This document shows, one piece after another, positions 1 through 7,417 of a DNA stretch of 35,588 bases. Source of the stretch: Streptomyces sp. NWU339 (GTDB lineage: Bacteria > Actinomycetota > Actinomycetes > Streptomycetales > Streptomycetaceae); the NCBI RefSeq assembly GCF_003143855.1, contig NZ_QFRK01000046.1, forward strand, positions 21,203-56,790, given 5' to 3'. Position numbers and translations under genes: made by a program. The notes under the pieces are model-generated. The model was not told the origin of the DNA. It saw only the letters and a program-made list of their open reading frames with translations, and ran no database searches. Every line of letters begins with the position of its first letter. Position 1 is the first letter of the stretch.

Positions 1-447
1 CTCTTCGCCGCGTTGAACGTGGCCACCGGGGAGGTGATCGGCCAGCTGCACCGCCGCCACCGGGCCACGGAGTTCAAGAAGTTCCTCGCCCGCATCGACA
101 AGGAGGTGCCCGAGGGGCTGGAGGTACACCTGATCTGCGATAACTACGCTACGCACAAGACACCGGCGATACAGCGTTGGCTCGCGGAGCACCCGCGCTT
201 CCACATGCACTTCACCCCCACCTACTCCTCCTGGCTCAACCAGGTCGAGCGGTGGTTCGGACTGCTGACCGAGCGGCAGATACGCCGCGGCGTCCACAAG
301 AACGTCCAGGCTCTGGAACGCGACATCCGCGCCTGGATCAAACTGTGGAACGAAGATCCGCGGCCGTTCGCCTGGGTGAAGACCGCGGACGAGATCCTCG
401 AACGCCTCGCCGGATATCTTCAGCGAATCAAAGACTCAAGACACTAG
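1..447 (+). CDS. IS630-family transposase, C-terminal part (5' end outside window)
   Basis: The frame is open from base 1, so the gene starts to the left of the window; only about 148 C-terminal residues are present. It has the IS630/Tc1-mariner DDE catalytic domain: the second Asp lies in ICDNYATHKTP and the acidic third residue in WLNQVERWFGLL, both hallmark motifs. Such enzymes cut and paste their element into TA dinucleotides. The first catalytic Asp and the N-terminal helix-turn-helix are off the window. The C-terminus ends normally, without a frameshift, so the copy may be intact. The next gene is on the opposite strand, about 80 bases away. Confidence 0.9.
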   Translation, partial: LFAALNVATGEVIGQLHRRHRATEFKKFLARIDKEVPEGLEVHLICDNYATHKTPAIQRWLAEHPRFHMHFTPTYSSWLNQVERWFGLLTERQIRRGVHKNVQALERDIRAWIKLWNEDPRPFAWVKTADEILERLAGYLQRIKDSRH

Positions 448-530
448 TCAGCCACTCCCGCACAGCGGGGGAAGCTCAGCCAGTGGCTCGGCTCGGGGCC
501 TTGGCCTGTCCATTTCCCTTTGTCGCGTGG

Positions 531-1112
531 TCAGCCCGTTGGGGGACCGGCGATCTGAGTGACGAGGAAATCGAGCCGTTCCTCCTGGCCGTCCGGGGGG
601 ATGCGGCCGCTGTCGGACAGGACGGCCATGCCGTGCAACGCGCTCCAGGTGACTTCGGCGAACAGTTCGCGTCGCTCGTTGTCCGGGCGGAAGCAGCTGA
701 CGAACTCGTCGAAGGCGGCCCGTAGCGGGGGCGGTGTCTCGGCGCTCGCGAACTTCACGTCGGTGGGCAGGACGAACATGGCCTGGTACAGGGCAGGCCG
801 CTCGGTCGCGAACTCCAGATAGGCGCGGCAGACGGCGCGCAGGGCCTGCTCCGGCTCCGGGGCGGCCTGCCGCGCGCGGCGCAGGTGGGCGGCGAGTTCG
901 CTGAAGCCGTCGATGGCGACGGCGCGCACGATGGCGTCCTTGCCGTTGAAGTGGCTGTACAGCACCGGCTGGCTGTACTCGACGCGTTCAGCCAGCCGTC
1001 GTGTCGTCACCGCCTCCCAGCCTTCGGCCTCCGCGAGTTCGCGCGCGGCTGTGATGATCAGCTGATGACGGTGGGCGCGTTCACGTTCACGGCGCTCGTT
1101 GATGGCGGACAT
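531..1112 (-). CDS. TetR-family transcriptional regulator
   Basis: This 193-residue protein has the TetR layout. A helix-turn-helix lies at about residues 15-60 (AARELAEAEGWEAVTTRRLA, then YSQPVLYSHFNGKDAI), and an all-helical ligand and dimer domain follows, with a WSALHG segment as in the WHG-type TetR C-terminal domain. The start at 1112 is just inside a short divergent region shared with the DUF4267 gene. Two identical-arm palindromes (CTAGC-NNC-GCTAG) lie in that region, one 9 bp from this start codon, so autorepression and control of the neighbour are likely. The ligand cannot be inferred. Confidence 0.88.
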   Translation of the reverse strand: MSAINERRERERAHRHQLIITAARELAEAEGWEAVTTRRLAERVEYSQPVLYSHFNGKDAIVRAVAIDGFSELAAHLRRARQAAPEPEQALRAVCRAYLEFATERPALYQAMFVLPTDVKFASAETPPPLRAAFDEFVSCFRPDNERRELFAEVTWSALHGMAVLSDSGRIPPDGQEERLDFLVTQIAGPPTG

Positions 1113-1120
1113 GACGACAT

Positions 1121-1135
1121 TCTAGCAACGCTAGA
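1121..1135. promoter_or_regulatory. Palindromic operator candidate, copy 1
   Basis: TCTAGCAACGCTAGA is a 15-base inverted repeat with arms CTAGC/GCTAG around AAC, extended by one T/A pair. It sits 9 bp upstream of the TetR start. The same arms recur at 1173-1185, so it is probably a TetR operator; this is inferred from position and duplication. Confidence 0.6.
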
Positions 1136-1172
1136 CATCCTGCCGAGGCTAGGTCTATCGTCGCTATCACTG

Positions 1173-1185
1173 CTAGCGCCGCTAG
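1173..1185. promoter_or_regulatory. Palindromic operator candidate, copy 2
   Basis: CTAGCGCCGCTAG repeats the CTAGC-NNC-GCTAG palindrome of the site at 1121-1135. The two centres are 51 bp apart, close to five helical turns, so bound repressors would face the same side of the DNA. It lies 40 bp upstream of the DUF4267 start. Confidence 0.6.
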
Positions 1186-1225
1186 GAATCGCTGCGGGCG
1201 CTGCCACCGAGAGGGAAGGCAACCC

Positions 1226-1603
1226 ATGCTCACCAACGTCGCCACCGTGCTCGCCGGACTGATCGGCGCAGGCATCATCTTCGTCGGCGCACGCGCCTTT
1301 TGGGCGCCGCAGGCCGCGGCCGGCTTCGGCATCCCCGGCACGCCGACCGAGGACCGGAACTTCCAGGCCTGGCTGTCCGTCAAGGCCGTGCGCGACATGG
1401 CTTCGGGGCTCTTCATCTTCATCCTGCTGGCTGGAGCGACACCCCACTTGCTGGGCTGGTTCATGCTGGCCGCCACCGGCATACCCGTCGGGGACGCGCT
1501 GATCGTGCTGCGCAGCAACGGGCCCAAGGCGGCCGTCTACGGCATCCACGGGACCACCGCCGTGGTGATGCTGGCGATCAGCGTGCTCCTGCTCGTCGCG
1601 TAA
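1226..1603 (+). CDS. DUF4267-type small membrane protein
   Basis: This 125-residue protein has four predicted membrane helices: about 5-25, 58-75, 78-95 and 105-125. Between the first two is an aligned segment (GIPGTPTEDRNFQAWLSVKAVRDMASG) that resembles the DUF4267 family, small actinobacterial membrane proteins often found beside TetR regulators. The start follows a GAGAGGGAAGG ribosome site. It is divergent from the TetR gene, with two operator-like palindromes between them, so it is the likely target of that repressor. Its biochemical role is unknown. Confidence 0.8.
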   Translation: MLTNVATVLAGLIGAGIIFVGARAFWAPQAAAGFGIPGTPTEDRNFQAWLSVKAVRDMASGLFIFILLAGATPHLLGWFMLAATGIPVGDALIVLRSNGPKAAVYGIHGTTAVVMLAISVLLLVA

Positions 1604-1665
1604 CCGCCTGTCACGCCGCTTGGGCCGGGTCTTGCGTCCACTGACGATCCTGCTGGCTCATTCCG

Positions 1666-1905
1666 TGCCCGGTGTGGTTTTTCGGCGAGCCGGACCTCAC
1701 CGCTCACCATGGTCCTGCGGAAGTGGTCCTCGTCCGGCTGGCCGGGCTGCCACCGGCCGGTGATGCCCTGGGCGAGCATCCGGCGGGCAGCGTCGTCACG
1801 CAGACGAACGAGAATGGCGAGGTCGGTGTCTTCGACGAGGCGGAAGTGCAGATCCGACCTTGGTACTGGTGGGGCCGGGTATTCAACTGTCGCCAATTCG
1901 CCATG
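1666..1905 (-). pseudogene. GNAT acetyltransferase relic
   Basis: In the minus-strand frame the segment DLHFRLVEDTDLAILVRLRD and the following AARRMLAQGITGRWQPG resemble the N-terminal alpha1-alpha2 part of GNAT acetyltransferases of the Streptomyces type. The homology stops after about 65 residues (EVRLAEKP), before the acetyl-CoA-binding loop, and no proper start codon is in frame. It abuts the broken RsbW-like gene, so a deletion probably joined two gene fragments. The assignment rests on pattern memory only. Confidence 0.55.
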
Positions 1906-2200
1906 GAAACAACCCTGTTGATGGCCGTGTGTGGTCGCCGGAGGCATGCTGGTTCCGGATTCCACCGAACTCGGATGCGAAGCGGGATGTGCGGACGCGG
2001 TGACAGACAGGGGTGGCGGCGTTGGCGGCCGGCTCCGCGACGACCAGTTCGGCACGCTCCGTGAGGTCCGGCGGGGCGCTCCAGGACCGCAGTTCGGTCA
2101 TGGCGAGGAGCCGGGCGAGCCGGGCGCCGCGCCGCGTGGACGACAGCAGTTGCGTGAAGGTGCCGGTGGGGGAGCCGACTTGGGGCGTTGCGTGCTTCAT
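1883..2200 (-). pseudogene. Truncated RsbW-like ATP-binding protein (paralogue of the gene at 7418-7867)
   Basis: Starting at ATG 2200 the translation matches the intact protein at 7418-7867 almost residue for residue for about 60 residues (FTQLLSSTRRGARLARLLA and LTERAELVVAE.AANA are shared). It then diverges abruptly near base 2018 into unrelated sequence and stops at residue 105. The lost part holds the G1/G2 boxes of the HATPase fold, so it cannot bind ATP. The 5' region is also conserved, including a 23-bp palindrome exactly 47 bp upstream of the start, as in the intact copy. It is best read as a duplicated and truncated gene. Confidence 0.75.
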
Positions 2201-2246
2201 GACGCCAGAGTGACGGTCGGGCACGGGCGGGGACGAGTACGGCACC

Positions 2247-2269
2247 CCGTACACCGAGTCAGCGTACGG
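2247..2269. promoter_or_regulatory. 23-bp palindrome, copy A, upstream of the truncated RsbW-like gene
   Basis: The left arm CCGTACACCGA and right arm TCAGCGTACGG pair at 9 of 11 positions around a central G. The same element is found at 7914-7936 and 10156-10178. It lies 47 bp upstream of the start at 2200, within a conserved stretch that also shares GGGGACGAG downstream. It is probably an operator overlapping the promoter. Confidence 0.6.
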
Positions 2270-2463
2270 GCGCAGAGAGCGGACGGTGCGTCGGGTCTTC
2301 CGTCGCGTTGTGCGGTGAGCACGGGTGTGACGTCGACCGATGGCGGGCCGTCTCGAGCCGTGGTCGGCCGTCGTCCCGTTTCGACTGCCCAGGGCAGGCC
2401 CAGGCGCCTGTCGGAGGCTCAGCTGCTCACCTCTTTCTGGTGACCCACGTCACACCCGGCTCC

Positions 2464-2490
2464 TGTCAGCAATCGGGGCGTCGTCTCGTT
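2464..2490 (+). promoter_or_regulatory. Possible ECF41-type promoter
   Basis: TGTCAGC at 2464-2470 and CGTT at 2487-2490 are 16 bases apart. This resembles the ECF41 promoter pattern (TGTCACA, 16 bases, CGTC) expected in front of the oxidoreductase gene that accompanies an ECF41 sigma factor. It has one mismatch in the first five -35 bases plus one and one in the -10, so it is only a candidate. Confidence 0.3.
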
Positions 2491-2511
2491 CAAGGGGCAC
2501 GCGAACGAGAC
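2483..2511. repeat. Inverted repeat before the NDH-2-like gene
   Basis: GTCTCGTTC (2483-2491) and GAACGAGAC (2503-2511) are perfect 9-base arms with an 11-base spacer, directly upstream of the start at 2524. It could be an operator or a leader hairpin; it overlaps the candidate -10 element. Confidence 0.5.
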
Positions 2512-2523
2512 AGGAGCATCGCC

Positions 2524-3714
2524 ATGAAGCACCGCATCGTCGTCCTCGGCTCCGGATACGCCGGGGCCTTCGCCGCCGGAAACCTGGCCCGCCGGCTCTC
2601 CCGCGCCGACACCGAGATCACCGTCGTCAACGCCGTGCCCGACTTCGTCGAGCGGATGCGGCTCCACCAGCTCGCGACCGGCCAGGACTTCGCGGTCCGC
2701 AAGCTCGCCGACGTGTTCGCGGACACCGGGGTGCGGCTGCGCCTGGCACGCGTCACCGGCGTCGACCCCGAGCGCAGGACCGTCGCCGTGACCGGCGAGG
2801 ACGGCGACGGCGAGCTCGCGTACGACACGCTTCTCTACGCCCTCGGCAGCTCCGTCGCCGACCATGGTGTCCCCGGTGTGGCCGAGTACGCCTTCGACGT
2901 GACCGGCCGGTCCTCGGCGCTGCGTCTGCGCGAGCGCCTGGCCGGCCTGGGCGAGGGCGGCACCGTGCTGGTCGTCGGTGAGGGGCTGACCGGCATCGAG
3001 ACCGCCACCGAGATCGCCGAGTCCCGGCCCGACCTCTCGGTCGCGCTCGCCGCCCGCGGCGAGCTGGGCGCCTGGCTCTCCCCGAAGGCCCGCCGCCACC
3101 TGCGCCAGGCCTTCGACCGGCTCGGCATCACCGTCCACGAGCACACCGGCATCGAAGCCGTCGAGCCGACACGGGCGATCGCCGCCGACGGCAGGTCCAT
3201 CCCGGCCGACGTGACCGTGTGGTCGGCCGGGTTCGCCGTGCACCCCATCGCGGCCGCCGCCGGCCTGGAGGTCGCCGAGACCGGCCAGATCGTCGTCGAC
3301 CGCACCATGCGCTCGGTCTCGCACCCGGACGTGTACGCCGCCGGTGACTGCGCCTACGCGATCGGCGAGAACGGCCGGCCGCTGCCGATGTCCTGCGCCT
3401 CGGCCGGCTTCACCAACATGCAGGCGACCGCCGCGATCATCGCGCGCCTGACCGGCAGCGAGGTTCCGACCACCGGGCTGAAGTACTACGGCAACCACAT
3501 CAGCCTCGGGCGGCGGGACGCGGTCGTCCAGATGGTGGACGGGGACGCCCGGTCGAAGTCCTGGTACCTGGGCGGCCGGACCGCCGCGCGGTTCAAGGCG
3601 GCCGTGCTCAAGGGGTCCGGGTGGAGCATCGCCTACCCGACCTTCGGCATGCCGAAGCGCAAGCGCCGCCTGGCCCCCGCACCGGACCGGGCCGGTGTGA
3701 GGGCCGCCGCATAG
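2524..3714 (+). CDS. NAD(P)/FAD-dependent oxidoreductase, NDH-2-like
   Basis: This 396-residue flavoprotein has two Rossmann folds: an N-terminal FAD site GSGYAG (residues 9-14) and an NAD(P)H site VGEGLTG (151-157). The late FAD motif DVYAAGDCAYA is near residue 275. The size and order fit type II NADH dehydrogenases and related pyridine nucleotide-disulfide oxidoreductases, without a CxxxxC redox disulfide. The start at 2524 follows GACAGGAGC; the open frame upstream lacks coding character. An ECF41 sigma factor begins 10 bases after its stop. That family is usually paired with a carboxymuconolactone decarboxylase, oxidoreductase or epimerase gene, which suggests the sigma factor controls this enzyme. 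The electron acceptor is unknown. Confidence 0.85.
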   Translation: MKHRIVVLGSGYAGAFAAGNLARRLSRADTEITVVNAVPDFVERMRLHQLATGQDFAVRKLADVFADTGVRLRLARVTGVDPERRTVAVTGEDGDGELAYDTLLYALGSSVADHGVPGVAEYAFDVTGRSSALRLRERLAGLGEGGTVLVVGEGLTGIETATEIAESRPDLSVALAARGELGAWLSPKARRHLRQAFDRLGITVHEHTGIEAVEPTRAIAADGRSIPADVTVWSAGFAVHPIAAAAGLEVAETGQIVVDRTMRSVSHPDVYAAGDCAYAIGENGRPLPMSCASAGFTNMQATAAIIARLTGSEVPTTGLKYYGNHISLGRRDAVVQMVDGDARSKSWYLGGRTAARFKAAVLKGSGWSIAYPTFGMPKRKRRLAPAPDRAGVRAAA

Positions 3715-3724
3715 CCTGTTCCGC

Positions 3725-4666
3725 ATGGACAGCGCAGCCATCGATCGGTTCGAGGCCAGCCGGGGTCGGCTGGCCTCGCTCGCGTACCGTCTGCTCGGCT
3801 CGGCGGCCGACGCCGAGGACGCCGTGCAGGACGCGTTCCTGCGCTGGCAGGCCGCGGACCGCGAACGCATCGAGGTGCCGGAGGCGTGGCTGACCAAGGT
3901 CGTCACCCATCTCTGCCTCGACCGGCTCCGCTCGGCGCAGGCGCGCCACGAGCGAACGGCCGGTGCCTGGCTGCCCGAGCCGCTCCTCGAGGGCGACCCG
4001 ATGCTCGGCCCGGCCGACACCTTCGAGCAGCGCGAATCGGTGTCCTTGGCCGTACTGATCCTCATGGAGCGCCTCTCGCCGGTCGAGCGGGCCGTCTACG
4101 TCCTGCGTGAGGCCTTCTCGTACCCCCACGCCGAGATCGCCCAGATCCTCGACATCACCGAGTCCGCGAGCCAGCAGCATGTCCACCGGGCCCGACGTCG
4201 GGTCACCACCGAGCGCCGCCGCGGCGACGGCGAGGTGGACCCGGCGTCCGCGCGCCGGGTCGTCGAGGAGTTCCTCGCCGCCGCCATGTCGGGGCGCACC
4301 GAACGGTTGGTGGAGCTGCTCACCGACGACGTGACGGCGGTCTCGGACGGTGCCGGACTGGGCAAGCGGCTGCTGCGGTACACGACGCGCGAGCGGGTCG
4401 CCTCCTTCGTGCGGGCCGGCTTCAAGCCCACACCGGCGAAGCGGCGGCTGGCCGGCGGCTCGCCCGCGATCCACATCGCGCTGGTCAACGGCTCCCCGGC
4501 CGTCCTCGCCGTGGTCGACGGCCGGGTCGTGGGCGCCGTGGCGTTCGAAGTCGGCGACGGCAAGGTCGCGTCCCTGCGCGGCATCGCCGCCGCGGACCGG
4601 CTCGGGCGCCTCAACGAGGCCTGGCAGCAGCACGAGCCCGACGCGCCGGTCATCAGCGCATGGTGA
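3725..4666 (+). CDS. ECF41-family RNA polymerase sigma factor with SnoaL-like C-terminal domain (SigJ-like)
   Basis: This 313-residue protein has sigma region 2 (about residues 8-75, with YRLLGSAADAEDAVQDAFLR), region 4 (about 110-165, helix-turn-helix ending in QQHVHRARRRV) and a C-terminal NTF2/SnoaL-like domain (about 175-295). WLPEPLL in the linker (82-88) and the DGAG segment (208-211, equivalent to the DGGG motif) are signatures of ECF41, in which the fused C-terminal domain replaces a separate anti-sigma factor. It is cotranscribed with the upstream flavoprotein gene. A hairpin follows its stop. The inducing signal cannot be read from the sequence. Confidence 0.92.
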   Translation: MDSAAIDRFEASRGRLASLAYRLLGSAADAEDAVQDAFLRWQAADRERIEVPEAWLTKVVTHLCLDRLRSAQARHERTAGAWLPEPLLEGDPMLGPADTFEQRESVSLAVLILMERLSPVERAVYVLREAFSYPHAEIAQILDITESASQQHVHRARRRVTTERRRGDGEVDPASARRVVEEFLAAAMSGRTERLVELLTDDVTAVSDGAGLGKRLLRYTTRERVASFVRAGFKPTPAKRRLAGGSPAIHIALVNGSPAVLAVVDGRVVGAVAFEVGDGKVASLRGIAAADRLGRLNEAWQQHEPDAPVISAW

Positions 4667-4671
4667 CCGGA

Positions 4672-4690
4672 GCCACCGGAATCCGGTGGC
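4672..4690 (+). terminator. Hairpin after the sigma factor gene
   Basis: GCCACCGGA and TCCGGTGGC are perfect complementary arms around one A, starting 6 bases after the stop codon. There is no U-tract, as is common in Streptomyces. It could end transcription of the two-gene operon. Confidence 0.45.
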
Positions 4691-4853
4691 GCGTCCGGAC
4701 CACCGCGGGCACGGCCGCGGACGCGATGCCGTGCCGGGCGCGTGCGTGGCTCTCGCCCGGCGATGTCACTTATCGGGCCGCCGGTTCGTCATCCGGAGAA
4801 CGGCTCTTACAACGGAGCGCCCGGCAACACAGTCCCTGCAGAGCGGAGAGAAC

Positions 4854-5210
4854 GTGTTCGTTGCCTTCGCCACGGTCAGCATCCTCGGCGCGGTCTTCAA
4901 CGGCGCCGCCGCCGTCACGTACCTGATCGGCCATGAATACCCCAAGAGCCAGGCGGACATGAAGGGCATTCCCCGGAAGTACGTACCGGTACTGGGCGCG
5001 TTACTGGCAGCGGGCACCGTGGGGCTGCTGGCCGGGCTCGCCGTGCCGGTTCTGGGAACCCTCGCCGCCTCCGGCCTCGTGCTGTACTTCATCGGCGCGA
5101 TCATCGCCCACCTGCGGGTGGGCTCCCGCGACATCGTGGGCGGGATAGTGTTCCTGGCCACCGTGGTGGCCGCCCTCGTCCTGGGCCTGCTCCACCACGG
5201 CCCCTGGTGA
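4854..5210 (+). CDS. DoxX-like small membrane protein
   Basis: This 118-residue protein begins at GTG 4854, after GAGCGGAGAGAAC. It has four hydrophobic helices (about 2-22, 42-62, 64-85, 95-113) and, between helices 1 and 2, the short motif IPRKYVPVLG seen in DoxX-like (DoxX_2) proteins. These are common in Streptomyces beside ECF41 sigma genes and oxidoreductases. Function is not established. The gene stands alone, about 190 bases after the sigma gene, and a GC-rich imperfect hairpin follows it. Confidence 0.72.
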   Translation: MFVAFATVSILGAVFNGAAAVTYLIGHEYPKSQADMKGIPRKYVPVLGALLAAGTVGLLAGLAVPVLGTLAASGLVLYFIGAIIAHLRVGSRDIVGGIVFLATVVAALVLGLLHHGPW

Positions 5211-5250
5211 CGGATCGGAGAGCATGCGTCATCTTGTCGTGCGACTTCTC

Positions 5251-5288
5251 CCCCCCCGGCGCCCCTTCGCCGTGGGGCCCGGCGGGGT
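5251..5288 (+). terminator. Imperfect GC-rich hairpin
   Basis: A C-run followed by GGCGCCCC, an 8-base loop and GGGGCCCGGCGGGG can fold into an imperfect stem about 40 bases after the DoxX-like stop. It is a plausible rho-independent-like terminator without a U-tract. Confidence 0.4.
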
Positions 5289-5473
5289 GAGGAGCCCGAC
5301 CACGGCGAACGGGACTTCTCTGCGCAGCCGTTGAACCGGTTCGATGAGATGGCGGTCTTCTCCCGGGTGCAGAAGATCAACCGCACCGTTGCCGGCTCGC
5401 CACCCCCGGTGCGTCGGACGCCCCGAAACCCCAACGGCATGAACAACCTCAACCGGTCTGTGGAATCCGGCAC

Positions 5474-5803
5474 TTGCCCGCTACCGGACTTCCTCAACAG
5501 GCAGGGTGTCCTGGTCGCCCCGTTCGGCGCACGCATGTCGCGGCGAAGGGTGCCACGCTCACGTGGAGCGAGCTGACCGTGCGTACCGGAATGCCACTGT
5601 ATGACCTGCCGAACTCCAAGCGCCGGGAGCTGCCGGTCGCGGTGGACAAGCCGCGGGTTCCCGACCGCCCGCTGCTGAGCGTCCTGGTCGTCACCCACTT
5701 GGGCAGGCCCCTTCATTACCTGGACCAGGTGCTGAGCGGACTCGGGGCCGCCGAGCCGGCCTCGGAGTTCGCTCTGCGGCAGATATGGCGTTACCGGCGG
5801 TGA
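5474..5803 (+). pseudogene. Unrecognised coding fragment
   Basis: The second half of this frame reads as real protein (LTWSELTVRTGMPLYDLPNS, RPLLSVLVVTHLGRPLHYLD, ASEFALRQIWRYRR), with balanced composition and codon use. The first 35 residues are low complexity and there is no ribosome site at the apparent start. It looks like the C-terminal end of a gene whose 5' part has been lost. The family is not recognised. The rest of 5211-6063 shows no other convincing gene. Confidence 0.35.
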
Positions 5804-5997
5804 GCGGGTCGCGGTGCCGACGTCCGCGACGGGTGGGGGCGAAGCCGTGCGTGTCACGCGTCGGCTGGAGGGGGGTGCACGGGTGGGTGCGGATGGGGTG
5901 GCGGCGCGACGGGGGTTGCGGGAGTGCGAGGAAGCCGGCCCGGTTCCGGGACGGTCCGAAGTGTGACGAGTGACGTCCGGGTGCTGTGATGCGGAAG

Positions 5998-6020
5998 GAC
6001 GAGAATGAACTGTTCTCGTC
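5998..6020. promoter_or_regulatory. Inverted repeat upstream of the 439-residue protein gene
   Basis: GACGAGAA (5998-6005) and TTCTCGTC (6013-6020) are perfect arms with a 7-base spacer, 43 bp before the start codon at 6064. This position suits an operator or a leader hairpin; no matching copy was seen elsewhere in the window. Confidence 0.45.
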
Positions 6021-6063
6021 GGACGTCAGCCGTAGGCTGTCGTGGAAAAACTCAGGGGGGAAG

Positions 6064-7383
6064 ATGATCGACTACCGCAAGGCGACCGTTCCGGTGTGGA
6101 CGCTGGCGACGGGTGATGTGCAGGTGCCCGCGGTGGCCGGGGGCAAGCCGATGACAGCTGAGCGTCTGGCCGAACTGCGCGGTGTGCTGGCAGCGTTGGC
6201 CGACCGGCCGATCGCCACGCTCGAGGTGCATCCGCTGCCGGACAAGCTCGACCGCGGCCGGGGCATCTCGCTCGATGCCGCGAGTCCGCTGGCACAGCAC
6301 CTGTCGCAGCTGATCACGCAGTCGGCGCGCGGTTCCGCCGCGGCAGCCAAGACGACGGCTGCCGGCGAGGGGCTGTACGTCATGGTGGTTCCGGCGAAGG
6401 TCGCCAAACAGTTGGGGCAGGGCATCGTCCGCTCGATGCCATCGAAGGCGGTGGCCGGTGGTATCCGCGGCCCCATCGTGGATTCGACGACGGGCAAGAT
6501 CGTCGCCAACTCGACGTTCGTGCGGGTCGAAGGAGCGGCAGCGGCGGGCACGGTCGGCGGGGCCGGTGCGACCGCCGGTGCCGCGGCCGCCGGGGGCACG
6601 CTGCTCACCGTGGCCGCTCCGCTCGTGCTCATGGCCGTGGCGGTCGGGGTGAGCGCGCATGCCGACGCCAAGCGGCAGGAGGCCATCGCGCACATCACGG
6701 AACTGCTGGAGCAGCTTCAGGCGGACAAGCTCGACGACGAGCACAGCGCGCTCAACGGCTGCCGTCCCGCCATCGACAAGGCCACGGCCATCCTGCTCGA
6801 CCAGGGCAAGCTCGGTGTCTCGCTGGGACTCGACTCGGCGGTGCACGCCATCGACACGGCACTGAGCAAGGCTGACATCCGCCTGGCCCGGTGGACGAGC
6901 GCGCTCGACCGGCTTCCCGACGGTGAGCCCGTCGAGATCGGCACGCTGACCGAGTCGTTCCCCGGCGTGGACGATCAGGGTGGCACGTTCCGCACCCACC
7001 TCGAACTGGCGGCCCTGGCCATCGCGTTGAAGCGGCGTGTCAACGTCCTCCAGGCGGTCGAGCAGGCCCAGAACGAGCCCGACAACCTGTTCGAGAACTT
7101 CACCCGCGCGCTGAGGAGCGACGAGCAGCGCCTCGACGAGCTGGAGAAGGGCCTTGCCGGTGTCCTGCTGCGCCTGTCGGCGTTGGAGCTGGCCCGCCCG
7201 AAGAGTGTGCGTCCCGTCTTGACGACCGGTGAGGTCGACCGGCTGATGCGCACGGCGTACCAGATCCGTGGGCTGGGCGACGGCGTCGCGGTCAACGGCC
7301 GCCCGACGGATGTGGCGATCGAGATCGCCCGCGAAAGGGACGGCTCGGTGGTCGTGTTCCCCGCCTTGTCCGCGGAGGCGTAG
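6064..7383 (+). CDS. Unrecognised 439-residue protein with glycine/alanine-rich hydrophobic core and helical C-terminal half
   Basis: The start at ATG 6064 follows CAGGGGGGAAG; an upstream in-frame ATG at 5986 has no such site. Residues 1-150 are soluble and mixed. Residues 157-200 are a Gly/Ala-rich hydrophobic stretch ending in LLTVAAPLVLMAVAVGV, long enough for a membrane hairpin. Residues 203-240 (KRQEAIAHITELLEQLQADK) look like a coiled coil, and 240-410 are rich in long helices with leucine heptads. There is no signal peptide. This helix-hydrophobic hairpin-helix plan resembles membrane-remodelling or pore-forming proteins, but no family motif was found and no function is assigned. Confidence 0.8.
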   Translation: MIDYRKATVPVWTLATGDVQVPAVAGGKPMTAERLAELRGVLAALADRPIATLEVHPLPDKLDRGRGISLDAASPLAQHLSQLITQSARGSAAAAKTTAAGEGLYVMVVPAKVAKQLGQGIVRSMPSKAVAGGIRGPIVDSTTGKIVANSTFVRVEGAAAAGTVGGAGATAGAAAAGGTLLTVAAPLVLMAVAVGVSAHADAKRQEAIAHITELLEQLQADKLDDEHSALNGCRPAIDKATAILLDQGKLGVSLGLDSAVHAIDTALSKADIRLARWTSALDRLPDGEPVEIGTLTESFPGVDDQGGTFRTHLELAALAIALKRRVNVLQAVEQAQNEPDNLFENFTRALRSDEQRLDELEKGLAGVLLRLSALELARPKSVRPVLTTGEVDRLMRTAYQIRGLGDGVAVNGRPTDVAIEIARERDGSVVVFPALSAEA

Positions 7384-7417
7384 GCGCGCGGGCTTCCGTT
7401 CTCCTCGGGCGACGCCC

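Noticed and set aside
2308..2523. N-terminal extension of the NDH-2-like frame
   Set aside because: It lacks protein character; the ATG at 2524 has a ribosome site and begins the FAD fold at the normal distance.
2419..4065. 548-codon open frame on the minus strand
   Set aside because: It mirrors the flavoprotein and sigma factor genes, both of which have strong motifs on the plus strand.
4766..5857. 363-codon minus-strand frame across the DoxX-like gene and the following gap
   Set aside because: A short stretch (GEPATVRLIFCTREKTAI) looks protein-like, but there is no domain, ribosome site or consistent codon bias.
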